Of a DNA stretch of 64,000 nucleotides, positions 22,998 through 33,306 are shown piece after piece; the stretch's first letter is position 1, and each line of letters starts with the position of its first letter. The stretch is from Coffea arabica (taxonomy: Eukaryota; Streptophyta; Magnoliopsida; Gentianales; Rubiaceae). Below the pieces are notes generated by a model, which had not been told where the DNA came from, did no database searches, and saw nothing but the letters and a program-made list of their open reading frames with translations. The stretch covers positions 38,213,994 to 38,277,993 of the forward strand of contig NC_092322.1 in the NCBI RefSeq assembly GCF_036785885.1. Direction: 5' to 3'. The translations under genes and the position numbers were made by a program.

Positions 22998-23925
22998 GCT
23001 GTGGTACAGCTAGTATTTTTAGTTTTTAGATGTTTTCCTTTATTTCTTGTTATTTGTTCTGTTTTTCATTTATTTTCTTTTCATTTTTATTAGTAATTAG
23101 CATTTCTGTGACTGCCAAGGATTGATGATGGTTGGCTGACTCTAATTCTCATATTATCAAATTTTAGTAATAAAAGTGTATCAAGTTAATTTGGTTAAAT
23201 CCAAAATATCTCTTTGGTGAATATCGATGCTTTTGTGATGCTTACAATTTTTGGTTAACTTTTCTCAGCATAGAGAATAACTGCTTGACATTTTACTTGC
23301 AAATTGGTCTAATTATTAACCTTAGTTCTCCATGTATGAGGAAATGAGGCTAGCTGCTATTATTTTATGTGATATCTTGAGTTATTTTGCTGCCTAGTTA
23401 TAAATAAATTTGGCTGTACTCTGCTAGTTATTACTGCTAAGTAACTAGGGGTCTACACCAAAAATGTCAATCCTTGCGTCAAAAAATAGTAATTTCTATG
23501 AGTACGTGGTCTTATAGCGACTACAGCTGAGTAATCGGGCTCTTTCATCTGACAATGTTTGAGTTCGCGTCAAAAGGTTCTAATGGCTAGAGACTAAATC
23601 TATTATTATTACTATCTAGTCAAAAATATAAAAAATGTGAAAGTTGTGTAAATGTGTGATTAAAGTTAGCCTGTTGATCTATGCGTCTAATGTTGAGATT
23701 TTGGTTAATAGTTTGACCGTTTACTGATAAATGTTGATCGACCATTCCTTTTTCTTAGAATAGTTAGCCATAAATTGGAGGAGCTTGCAGTTTAGAAGCT
23801 AACCGAGGTGATGTTTCTTGGATCTTGACCATTGATGCTTGATATGTGTTTTTCTCGGTATCTTGGCAATAAGGTAGATGGAGTGATAGCCATTATCAGG
23901 AATTGATTTTGGTTTGCTATTCTCA
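22998..23925 (+). other. Non-coding 3' region of element A
   Basis: About 930 bp of T-rich DNA between the two polypurine-like boxes. No frame or domain seen. Confidence 0.6.
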
Positions 23926-23962
23926 TGCTTGAGGACAAGCATGGTCTAGGTGTGCAGGGAAT
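23926..23962 (+). other. Polypurine tract before 3' LTR
   Basis: TTGAGGACAAGCATGGTCTA then GGTGTGCAGGGAAT, directly abutting the LTR start TGATAAG. Its position is that of the plus-strand priming site of an LTR retrotransposon. Confidence 0.75.
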
Positions 23963-24090
23963 TGATAAGTCGCAATTTTTTCATTTATTTTATAATTAAT
24001 TTCCTCCTATTACCTTACCAAATGTGCATTAATTAGCAGATTCTATTCATTTTTGACATTTGTGCTTATTGTAGGGAGTTGGAACAAAAT
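23963..24090 (+). mobile_element. Truncated 3' LTR of element A
   Basis: TGATAAGTCGCAATTTT through GGAGTTGGAACAAAAT follows 58337-58465 closely, then similarity ends. It is the U3 start of the Athila-like LTR. Confidence 0.85.
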
Positions 24091-25099
24091 TTTTATGGAA
24101 TTTTGTATAAGGTATTTTTGACATTTTAGGTGACTCCATTAAGAATGATCATTCCCGTCACTTTGACACTTTAATCCAAATCATGAGGGGGTTATGTATA
24201 GCTTTTGAAACTATAAGGGGATTATGTAAAAAAAAAATGCTAAACTACAAGAGGGTAAAGTGAAATTTGCCCTTTTACATTCGAGTAACTAAGGGCTTTT
24301 TTTAATTTGAGAAAAAACGGCCCATCAACCAACTTAATTAGAGTAGCACACAATTAGTTGTAATTGTTGGGTTTTGATAGAATTCAAAATCTCAAAAAAG
24401 TGAGCAACCCATAAAAAAAAGGGTCCAAGCTCCAAGTCAAAATTTAAAAACTGGACTTGACCGGTTTGGCTGATTCATTTGGCATCACTCCGGTACAATG
24501 GTTTTGACTGATTTTTTTAACTTTTATGGTTTCTCAGAGAATTGGATTGATATCAGGGTCAATTCACAGTTTGACCGATTGAATTGGCCAGTTCGATTCG
24601 GTCCTTAAAACACTACATGTGATTTCAAAAGTTATGCATAATCTTTTGCAATTTGGACTTAATGTCAAAATGACATAAATAACCCACTATAATGGAAAAT
24701 ACGAAAATATCGATATTACCTTTGTTCAAAAATCAAAATAACTAAAGTGATTAAAATATATAAACATAATATGTATAACATTTTAATCACTTATGATTTT
24801 GTGTTTTATCATATGATCCCTAATGGTTTAGTATTTTATCACATAATACTCTTGTGATTTTCAAAATAGATAGATAATCTCCTTATAGTTAACAAATAAT
24901 TTTCAAATTTACATAAGGATACTTTTGATATTTTAGTTGATTCCGCTATGAAATGCAAATTATAACATTTTGATACTTTGGTTCAAACCATCAGAGAATT
25001 ATGCATAACTTTTAAAATCATTGAAAAATTATGTGAAAAAACGCTAAATCATAAAGGACTAAAGTATAATTTAACAAGGAAAAGAAAAATCTCTTTTCT
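24091..25099. other. AT-rich repeat DNA, GGGATTATGT family
   Basis: Non-coding. Repeated phrases such as GGGGATTATGTATAGC, TTTTGAAACTATAAGGGG and TAAACTACAAGAGGG occur here and again at 24640-25080, 25380-25860, 30440-31000 and 58140-58310. Origin not identified. Confidence 0.5.
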
Positions 25100-26074
25100 A
25101 ACGGAATAATTGGATGTTCAGCGTCAGCCTTCACATTTCCAACTTCTCCGATGTTATCTTTAAACTACCTTTACATTAGAAAAACATTTTGAGATGTCAT
25201 AATTGCGGAGTACTGTCGGGTTGACTGTTCCCAGTTAGTAGAATCCGTGAGCGGAACGTAGATAATAGTAGAAATTTCTTTCGAAATTTGCCAAACACAG
25301 TTAGTCAGTGGGACATGCAGCAATTACCTCATGCTGTTAACAAAACAAAACAGAACAAAAAGATGTACGAGCAAGTAAATTATCAATTTATTATAAGTAA
25401 ATTAGATATAACCTTCCAGTGATTTTGTCTATTATCACATGATCTTTTTAACATTTCAAAATTTTCATTTCACTCCACTATGATTTTATGTAAAGTAAAA
25501 ATTTGATGAAAAAGTAGCCTATATAACGCCGTTAATTGAAATACCAATAGTGCCTTCATATTAATACTAAATCAATCAATGACTTAATTGCCTTATATAA
25601 AGTATATGGGGATTTCATAGAGAAAAAATTGTGGAGGGTAAAATGGATATCTATACAAATGATAAGGGAATTACATGGAGATTAAAATTTTATCACACAT
25701 TTTTAGAGTGCATTTGATATAATGCCGTAATTAATTGTGTATTCCGTTCATTTTTCACTTTATATAAAACCATTGGGGGATTATGTAGCTATTTTAAAAC
25801 CTAAGAGGGATCATCTGGCATTGTGTAAAATCATAGGCAGTTATAAGTAATTTATTCAGTTATTATTCATAAATTCGGATTAGAAAGCACTTTGCACGAT
25901 GCTGTTGTAAACAAAGCATATAATGACGGATTAAATGCGAAGTTGTAATTTTGGTGTCTATATTAATTTTGCGGCACGAAGCAAATAAAAATCTTCACTT
26001 CTTCTATACATAATAAAATTTCAATAATTGCTTTGGCTGCTGGAATCCAAGCACCAGCAATAATAGTCAGACCT
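25100..26074. repeat. Duplicated segment, copy 1 (interrupted)
   Basis: 25100-25226 and 25941-26074 match 44357-44480 and 44490-44625: both share GGATGTTCAGCGTCAGC, GGAGTACTGTC and AATTGCT.TGGCTGCTGGAAT. In this copy about 714 bp of unrelated AT-rich DNA (25227-25940) splits the segment. No coding sequence recognised. Confidence 0.7.
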
Positions 26075-26383
26075 CGAGCTCTCTAGCAATCCTCTCAAGC
26101 TCGTTCTACCGCCATGATGCAAAATTGTTGCGCTTTTACAGGTCAAATGCAAGAGGGTAGTCCTCCATATCGTGATACTGTGATCTCATTCTCATCTAAA
26201 GCCACATTGTCGCAACACAGCCTTCATAGGGATCTTGCGGGCCCATTTGAACGTCATGGCTGCCACCTAAAAAAAAAAAAAATTCACTAGGAGAGTCCCA
26301 AAAAATGATGATGTCCTTCTTGATGTAATGTACTACTAATAGCCAAAGTTAATTAAGTTACTTACCAAGGTAGGAAATGGGGC

Positions 26384-26418
26384 AGGAACGGTTGTCAGGA
26401 ACGGTGACAACCGTTCCT
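26384..26418. repeat. Perfect 14-bp hairpin
   Basis: AGGAACGGTTGTCA and TGACAACCGTTCCT flank a 7-base loop. It shares the ACGGTTG / CAACCGT core with the hairpin at 26596-26629. Confidence 0.8.
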
Positions 26419-26595
26419 GAAGGTTCACGGCCACGATGTGGCCTCAAAAATTTGTGCGGCTCAGATTACAGCATGTAACTCGATTTTCACGCCATGTGTG
26501 GGGCCCACAAAAAAGTGTTGTAAAATTACGTCGTGTGCAAAGTAAGTTACATCATGTGCAATGGAAATTAAGCGCAATTGAAAATGAATACAACC

Positions 26596-26629
26596 GGCAC
26601 AAACGGTTGCAGGTGCAACCGTTTGTGCC
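26596..26629. repeat. Perfect 16-bp hairpin
   Basis: GGCACAAACGGTTGCA and TGCAACCGTTTGTGCC are separated by GG. Together with 26384-26418 it brackets about 245 bp of GC-richer DNA. Confidence 0.85.
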
Positions 26630-27034
26630 CCGTGTCCAGCCAAGGTATGCTTTTGTCAGATACTTGAGCGACTTGCTAAGTGGTGGATATTTGGCCGTGT
26701 CCCTGCCAAAAAATTTCATAGGTGTCAAAGTCTTTCTCTACACTTGTTTCAACGACATTGCATCCCTCAGAAATTCTGGTCGTATTCCAGTTGCTTCATA
26801 CCTGCAGAAGAATTTTTCACACTTCAAAGTCAGTCTCTAGAGTCAATTCACTTTCTATGTGCCTATATATGTAGGATGTGAATTTGGACAATCTTTTTGT
26901 TGCGTCATTACCTATCGTTTGTGACGGGAAGTTGTGGTTTGACATATGTATGAAGGATTTTCCTTTCATACTCATTGATGGGGCAAAACTCTTGCACACA
27001 GATCTAAAGAACCATCACTGCCACCTCCAACCAT
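26630..27034. other. Unrecognised DNA before solo LTR
   Basis: A frame on + (26436-26840) includes YLSDLLSGGYLAVSLPKNFI but resembles no family I know and overlaps both hairpins. Not called as a gene. Confidence 0.3.
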
Positions 27035-27039
27035 TTTGC

Positions 27040-28650
27040 TGATAGGTGCCGAACCTGTGCAATAATAATTACTAAAAGTCCTAATTATCACTATAATTAA
27101 TTATAGAGCAAATCCAAGTATTGGGGTAGGGACCCTAGGTGTGCAATGGGTTACTTGATTCACCCTATTCACGAAGAGTTTGCTTGATTCGAGATACCAG
27201 ATTTGTCTATAAAAATATTAATTTTGCGTACAATGGCAAGTAGGGTCGATTCCACAGGGAACGGGTAGGAAGTTATTTCTTTCCAAGTCAATAGAATAAA
27301 ATTGGGGGATGAATAATAGGATGGAAATGAAAATAAAATAAATAAAATTCAACTGATAATTCCACAAGTACAATTTACTAAAAATAGCAGTTAATAAAAT
27401 TCTACTTAAACGATCAACTGCTCAGGTATGGGCCAGTTAAATGATCATTGATGCAAAGATATTTCATTTGTTCGTTACTAGGTTGGTTATAGTCATCAAC
27501 AAGCTCTGACAACCAGTTCTTCCTTATTTTTTCGACAGTCAAGGTACGACCATTGACTGCTTCCCTAACCAAAAAACAACCCTATGTACGACCGTAGGAA
27601 TTTAATTATCCAGTTGCATTAAATCTAGAAGAACCCAACCCCAACCAATAAATACGCTGAGAGGGTTTATTTAGATCAGATCTTACATTTCCCCAACATA
27701 AAGCCAATTATGGTGGTTGCCACTTGTTATCAACTAAACGAACAATTACGGATTCAATTTAATTAACGTGGCAGTAGGCTATTATATTAAATCAAATATC
27801 CAGCCGTTGATATTCAATTAATAAAATACCCATGAACAATTAATTCAGGAAACGCACAAATAGCAACAAATTGGAAGAAATAATGAAAATTCAATTAGAT
27901 CTCACAGATATTATGGACCGCGCATTCGCGTCGACCTTTGGATAGAGGAGAAAACTAGCCGCTCCTCATCGTATCAACTTTGCGTGATTCGATTGATATC
28001 ATCCACACAATTGCCCAAGAATTAATTGCCAAGGAATTGGAGAAATAATGAGGAGGTAGATGAGAAAGTGTTATCTCTCCTTTTTTTTTTCTTGAGTTTC
28101 GTCTCCATACTAGAGCCGCAATTAAAAAGCAAAAGCCAATGAAGAATTGTCTCAAGCAAAAGAAACGAATTCCAGAGTCAAAGTCGCCTAAAGCAAAAAG
28201 CTAGAGAAAAGAAGAAAAGCTCCAACGTCTGACCAAGAGCCGAAAAAAAGGAAACTGAAGCTAATGTCCCTATTAGACGTGAATCTGGCCTATTGTAATT
28301 GTTTTTCTATTTGAAGCCGCCGCCAGTGGAAGTCAGATCAGGAGCAAGCTTTTTCTAAGGGCTCCAATCCCACACATCTGGTCCACGTGGACCTGGTTCC
28401 TTAATTGGGTCTCCTCCTGTTACTAAGCTTGCGGGTCCGGTTTTTGGGTAATCCTCTACAATTTCTGGCGTGGGCACGTCCTGAAATAAAGGGTCTTCTG
28501 GAAATTTGCCTCAAAAGATTACTTTCAACACCAACCACCTACAATTTACACAAATATCAAATATGAGCAAATTCCTAATACTTAGCACAATGAGTAGCCA
28601 AAATTAGGACAAAATAATAGTGTAAAATGTGCTCAATAACCGCTCTATCA
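27040..28650 (-). mobile_element. Athila-type solo LTR
   Basis: 1611 bp bounded by TGATAGGTGCCGAACC and CCGCTCTATCA with TTTGC on both sides (27035-27039 and 28651-28655). Read on the minus strand it starts TGATAGAGCGG and ends TTGCACAGGTTCGGCACCTA TCA, like the LTR at 58337-59727 that ends TTGCACAGGCTCGGCAACTG TCA. No internal coding sequence, so a solo LTR left by recombination between two LTRs. Confidence 0.9.
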
Positions 28651-28727
28651 TTTGCAAGCCAGAGCGACCAGCCTTGCTCTACTGTTGTCAAGCCTGAATT
28701 CATCTTGTACACCCAAATTAGCCAGAC

Positions 28728-29266
28728 TGTTAGGAAATTGACTTAATTTCTTTTAAGCAGATTTATTAATTTGTGCGAAAGTAACTAGTTTCGTACTTGG
28801 TTTTAGTTACTTGAAGTGGTAGTAAAAAAATTTCCTATTTTGTTTAGGATTTAGAGGTTATTTCCTATTCTGTACAAGTTTAGAAATTAGCATTGTTTCC
28901 TATTGTTATTTGGGTTTTGACTAGATAATGTTCAGTATAAATAGGTGGGTTAGCATACTACAAAGAGACACACAAGAGCACACAAGGGTGACATGTAGCC
29001 TTATACATGGGGGGTGAGAGAGGGTCCTTGGAAGATAAGAGATGGTATTTAAGGGTTGGATTTGGTTTCAAATTGTTTTCTTATATAGGATTTTTCCTCT
29101 CATAATAAAGAACAAATTTCTCTCCGTGGACGTAGGTTTAATGGTAGAGTCGAATCACGTCAAATACTATGTGTCATTTATCTTTTATATTTGTGGATTG
29201 TTTCTCATTAAATTATTGTATACTTGATATTTCAATAGTCATGTGTTTCGCGCTTCGATTCTAACA
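28728..29266 (+). mobile_element. Copia-type solo LTR
   Basis: 539 bp starting TGTTAGGAAATTG and ending TTCTAACA, the usual TGTTAG/CTAACA ends of Ty1/copia LTRs. Flanks are CAGAC (28723-28727) and CAGAT (29267-29271), a duplication with one change. A TATAAATAGG box lies near 28937. No internal region is present. Confidence 0.82.
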
Positions 29267-29271
29267 CAGAT

Positions 29272-31471
29272 GGAATAGAACCCCCTAAAAAAACGGTCCA
29301 ATATGTTTTACTACTGTTGTGTAATGGAAATGTGAATATACAACTGTTGAGTTTAATTGTTGATCTATACATTGTTTGAACGTGAGAATTGGCATGTTTC
29401 CCTGTGATTCCAGAGTGCACTGCGACTGCTCAGGACTGCGACGCAAAGGTCACATTCCCGGCCCTTGAAAATCCTCTCACACTCTACTTTCGGGTGCGGC
29501 CCTGATTTTGCAATTCAAGTCGAGCTAAACATTATTGTAAAAGCGCGACTTATTTATCCTTTCAGTTATTAAACTACAACAAACTCTAAACTTAATCTAT
29601 CTGGATTACGTGTAGTAGCTTGTCCTACACAAGAATTTGCCAATATAATTGACGAGACAAAACATTAATTATATTATCATATGGTCATGAAATCGACCAC
29701 AATTTTATTCTAACACAGTTTGCAGGCTCATTTTTAGATGCAAATCCAATTTCCATCATCTAAGCTTTGTTGACATTTTTAACTCTCAAGTAAGCTGCAC
29801 GTCATTTTTCTCTCAACATCCTATTGAAGACGATCTTGAAGCCATCCTCTCTGTGCTAGTCTGTAGCAAAACTAACAAAGAAAATAAAAAGGCTATGTCA
29901 AGAAAAGGAAAAGGCTGAAGTTGATAGAATAGGTTATCAAAAATTTCTCAAGATGCATTCTATAAATGTCACAACATTTGCAAGATATAGAGAATAAACC
30001 TGTATATTGTTAATGGAACTCAAAATTCAGAGTTATTGCAACTAGTAACAATGAAAAGAGAAGGGAAAAAAGCTCATTAGCCGACAAATTAGTTTTAATC
30101 GAAACAGGTAGATGGGACAAAAACTTGTAGTGATCATAATTATTTCTCCAATGTCTAAGCAATTCATTTGGTGATCAAACCTGAATTTTATAGACAGAAG
30201 CCAAAATTCAGATTTGTAGGGAATCTGGGCTATGGTAAAGGGTGTTAATGTAGATGGGAGGAAAAAAAAGCCTAATTTCAGATTTATAGGGAATCTGGGC
30301 AATAGTATGGAATGTTAATGCAGATGAAAGATAAAACCAAAAAAAAAAAAAAAACAACTGCATAAGGGATGGTAAAAGGCTCATTATAAAATATACCACT
30401 GCGCCTAGGCCAAGTTGAAGTGAGCATTAGGGTAAGTTTCACATAACCCATATGCTTTTGCACAATACTAGGTGACTCTATTAAAGATTAACAATGGACA
30501 AAACAGGAAACTGCAATTGACCAATACTCACTCTAAAATTGTGTGTGATGAAATTATAATATATTCACATAATCTTTGATTTTGCACAAATATCGACTTA
30601 ACCTTCATATAATTTTGTATTTACCAACATAATTCCCCCTTCTAATTTTATTCAATGTCGTTAGACCCTTAATAATTAAGTTAGGTCAATATTTGCATTT
30701 CAACTAATGGCATTATAGATATTATTTTTTTCATTAAATTTTTGCTTTACATAAAATCACATTATATGGATATTTTGAAATTTTAGGAAATTAATGTGGT
30801 GTCATGCAAATACACATGGGTTTATGAGTAATTTAGCTTAAGAATTATTGTAAAATCATGATTTAATCATATCACATAAAATCACAATTATGGATATTTT
30901 GAAACCTTAGGAAATTAATGTGGTGTCACGCAAAAGCACATGGATTTATGAGTAATTTACCTTAAGAATTATTTTAAAAAGCACGATTTAATCATATCAT
31001 ATCAGTTGATAACTTTAAGATATTTTGTACGTATCTATCTTTATTAAGGCTCTACCGTGCACTAAGTTAAAAGTTCGACCATTGCTGGTGTATAAGAAGT
31101 GAAGCACCGTTCTTCCCTTCGGCAAAAAGTTCAAAGGGTGCAGTAGTGCACTTAATTGGTTTAGAGATAAGTTCTCTCCCTCTAACCCGCATATATTGCC
31201 TGGTTGGAATCCGCCCTTCCCAAGTAGCGTAGGATTAAGATGAAATTCTAATGACTGGAAAAAAAAATCTGTCTGTATTAGGTGTAGTAACTTGTACTAC
31301 ATAATATTCTGTCAATATAATTGCTGAGTAAAACAATACATTATTCATAATAGGTTATCGTATTCCACCATAATAATATTCTAATACAATTTGCATGCTC
31401 ATTTTCAATCACCTAAACATTTTTGTCTTTTTTAACGAATCCCTTCAAGGGATTGGTTTTGCGGTTGACAT
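29272..31471. other. Intergenic DNA with short duplications
   Basis: No gene. It contains a 70-bp tandem pair (30201-30340, sharing TTCAGATTT.TAGGGAATCTG), a 125-bp tandem pair (30750-30995, sharing GGAAATTAATGTGGTGTCA), GGGATTATGT-type DNA, and a dispersed pair: 29590-29780 resembles 31265-31430 (TAGTAGCTTGTCCTACA against TAGTAACTTGTACTACA). Confidence 0.6.
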
Positions 31472-31474
31472 TAA

Positions 31475-31699
31475 GGGGCACTTGGTTCTTACTTTGGAAT
31501 TGGAAAGGGAAATAGAATAATGGATAGAGGGCCTACTAATGAGGGTTTTGGTCAATTTCTCCCAATTTAGTTAGGAATCATGAATGGCCAAATTTTAAGG
31601 CATGATTTCAATATTTTAATTTCCATTATACTGGACCAAGCGTGCAGTATTGGAATTATTGTATTTCCAAGTACCAAAACCCCTAAACCAAGTGGCCCC
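31475..31699. mobile_element. Harbinger-type MITE, 225 bp
   Basis: Starts GGGGCACTTGGTTC and ends ACCAAGTGGCCCC, inverted with one mismatch over the outer 12 bases, flanked by TAA on each side (31472-31474 and 31700-31702). TAA duplication and GC-rich inverted ends fit Tourist/Harbinger MITEs. It sits about 450 bp upstream of the oxidoreductase start codon. Confidence 0.82.
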
Positions 31700-31955
31700 T
31701 AACATTTCTGGCAACGTTGTATTGGAGATACGGTTTCCAGTAATTGAAGCAATCGACTTTGTATTTGTTAAACAAGAACTTACGAGAATGTCAAATTATT
31801 CAGACTTCTCGGATATTATACCAAATCTTTTTAGTATTAGTTTAATTATTCAACAAACTACTTGTTTTATTATTATTCAATTGTGGTTTCGGATTGTTAG
31901 TATGATTTGATAGTTTAGTTCTAACTTCAAATTAGGTTTTGTCAGTGAATGGTCT

Positions 31956-31963
31956 TATATAAA
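31956..31963 (+). promoter_or_regulatory. TATA box, candidate promoter of the oxidoreductase gene
   Basis: TATATAAA stands 189 bp before the ATG at 32145. An AATAAAG at about 31999 could mean that this stretch is a leftover LTR and not the original promoter. Confidence 0.45.
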
Positions 31964-32015
31964 GACCTTTTCTGGCTTGTTAATGTATCATTCCTATCAA
32001 TAAAGTCACCTCCCA

Positions 32016-32044
32016 GTTTCGTTTCGTTTCGTTTCGTTTCGTTT
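32016..32044 (+). repeat. (GTTTC)5 microsatellite
   Basis: Five exact GTTTC units then GTTT, in the presumed 5' leader of the oxidoreductase gene. Confidence 0.9.
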
Positions 32045-32144
32045 AGTCGTCTGTCTTTTCCTCGTTTGTCCACAGCAACGTTGCGATTTAGCTCTGATTC
32101 ATAACTTGGGTTGTTTTAACATATTACTTGAGGGCCTACAGGCC

Positions 32145-32201
32145 ATGGCAACCAGTACTCCAGTTAACATCCCCTCTAAAATGAAGGCCTGGGTTTATGG
32201 C
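32145..32201 (+). pseudogene. Enone/quinone oxidoreductase, exon 1 first part
   Basis: The first 19 codons read MATSTPVNIPSKMKAWVYG, then the frame runs into the LTR TGAAGAGGCG. The missing continuation (CAATATGGGACACCC, QYGTP) is found at 42038, after the retrotransposon. ATGGC is present at 32197-32201 and again at 42033-42037, so the exon was one piece before insertion. The start ATG at 32145 is chosen because it is in frame and gives the short N-terminus usual for cytosolic enone reductases. The ATG at 32181 is an alternative. Confidence 0.88.
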
Positions 32202-32804
32202 TGAAGAGGCGATTTTTGGCGGATAAGTGAGCCGACCTAAATCAGTCCTCTCTGAGATGAGGTGAACTTGCTTATCTCACCTCGGATGGAATGAAGTGAG
32301 GTTGCACGGTCGAAGTGGAAGGCGGGGCTTCTCCCCTGGGATCACTCCGACGATCAAGTTAGTATGAGAACGAGAAAATGCTAGAGTATAAGCAAATGAA
32401 CAGTGTGCTTACTTGAGGTGTGCATGAGAGGTATTTATAGAGTAGGAGCAAAGGACAGATCAGAGGGCTCATGCTGGTGGGACCCGCATCCTGGCATTAC
32501 GGCTCTGTTTCCTGTTAGGAGATCTGACTCTGACACTGTAGCCGCCTGTGTATGATGACGGAGAGTACTGTGCAGGTGCCATTAAGAGCCTCCAGTGCTT
32601 TTCAGGTAAAGCACTGGTCCCGGATGATGTCAGGTGGCTTGACATCATCAGCGTGCAGTTGAGGTGGATGTGCCGAGGTCACCTACACGGTAGACTAGGG
32701 ATCCGGCCGAGCTTAGAGGTGATGCTTAAGACGCGGATGAGCTCCGATGAGGGACGAAGTGAGTTCACCTCGGACACGCGGGACGGCCGAGGTGAGCATC
32801 CTCA
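32202..32804 (-). repeat. 3' LTR of the Tat-type element
   Basis: Plus strand begins TGAAGAGGCG and ends GCATCCTCA. It lines up with 41430-42032 at constant offset 9228 with 7 mismatches and no gaps. A TATAAATA box lies on the minus strand at about 32430-32440. Confidence 0.95.
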
Positions 32805-32825
32805 ATAAGCCCCACAAGCCTCGGA
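32805..32825 (-). other. Polypurine tract candidate
   Basis: Minus strand reads GAGGCTTGTGGGGCTTAT directly before the 3' LTR start TGAGGATGC. Position fits plus-strand priming. Confidence 0.55.
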
Positions 32826-33120
32826 TGCTCCGGGCAAGGGAGGTACTGAGGCTTCCTTGTGCCGAAATCATGAAGAGTCGGGGTCCCGAAACTGCTCCGG
32901 AAGATGCGGGGACGTGACACGTGGGCGAGTCAGTTGACAGGACGTAGAGGGTCAGTCGACACGCAACCGTCACGTCGTGGAGTAGTGGAACGTTTCGCGT
33001 TGATGGGGTGTCAGTCGAAAGGACGGGTCATTAATGAGGAGAGAGGGAGGCACGGCGTTTTGAATTCAGACGTGGTCGTCTTTTCGCATTCTTGCCGCCT
33101 CTTCGGATTCCCCTAAACCC

Positions 33121-33130
33121 CTATAAATAG
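33121..33130 (+). promoter_or_regulatory. TATA box of the antisense ORF
   Basis: CTATAAATAG on the plus strand, 186 bp before the ATG of the antisense ORF and facing it. It lies inside the element, outside the LTR. Confidence 0.65.
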
Positions 33131-33306
33131 GGGGGTCCCTTTCATCAGCTCCACGCATTTTTTCCTCTTTTGCTAAGACTTGCCAGATTCGCGAGTGCTG
33201 CCGAGGTCAGTCTTTCTAGCCGAGATCACAACCGAAGTCATCTACTTCGTACAGTTCCGTAGACAATAGTAAGTATCCTTTTTCTTTCTTATCTCGTCTT
33301 TCACTC

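Larger units (their letters stand above)
21439..24090 (+). mobile_element. Athila-like element A, right half
   Basis: Continuation of the element interrupted at 4310: a short leader, an ATHILA-ORF-like gene (21594-22610), two polypurine-like boxes (22968-22997 and 23926-23962) and the first ~130 bp of a 3' LTR starting TGATAAGTCGCAATTTT at 23963. The LTR start aligns with 58337 onward. Homology stops at about 24090, so the rest of the LTR is deleted or replaced. Confidence 0.85.

Noticed and set aside
26436-26840. Possible gene of 134 codons
   Set aside because: Crosses both perfect hairpins and matches no family I recognise.
31896-32015. End of a copia LTR (TATA box plus AATAAAG)
   Set aside because: No matching LTR start or target duplication found; kept as possible promoter with low confidence.
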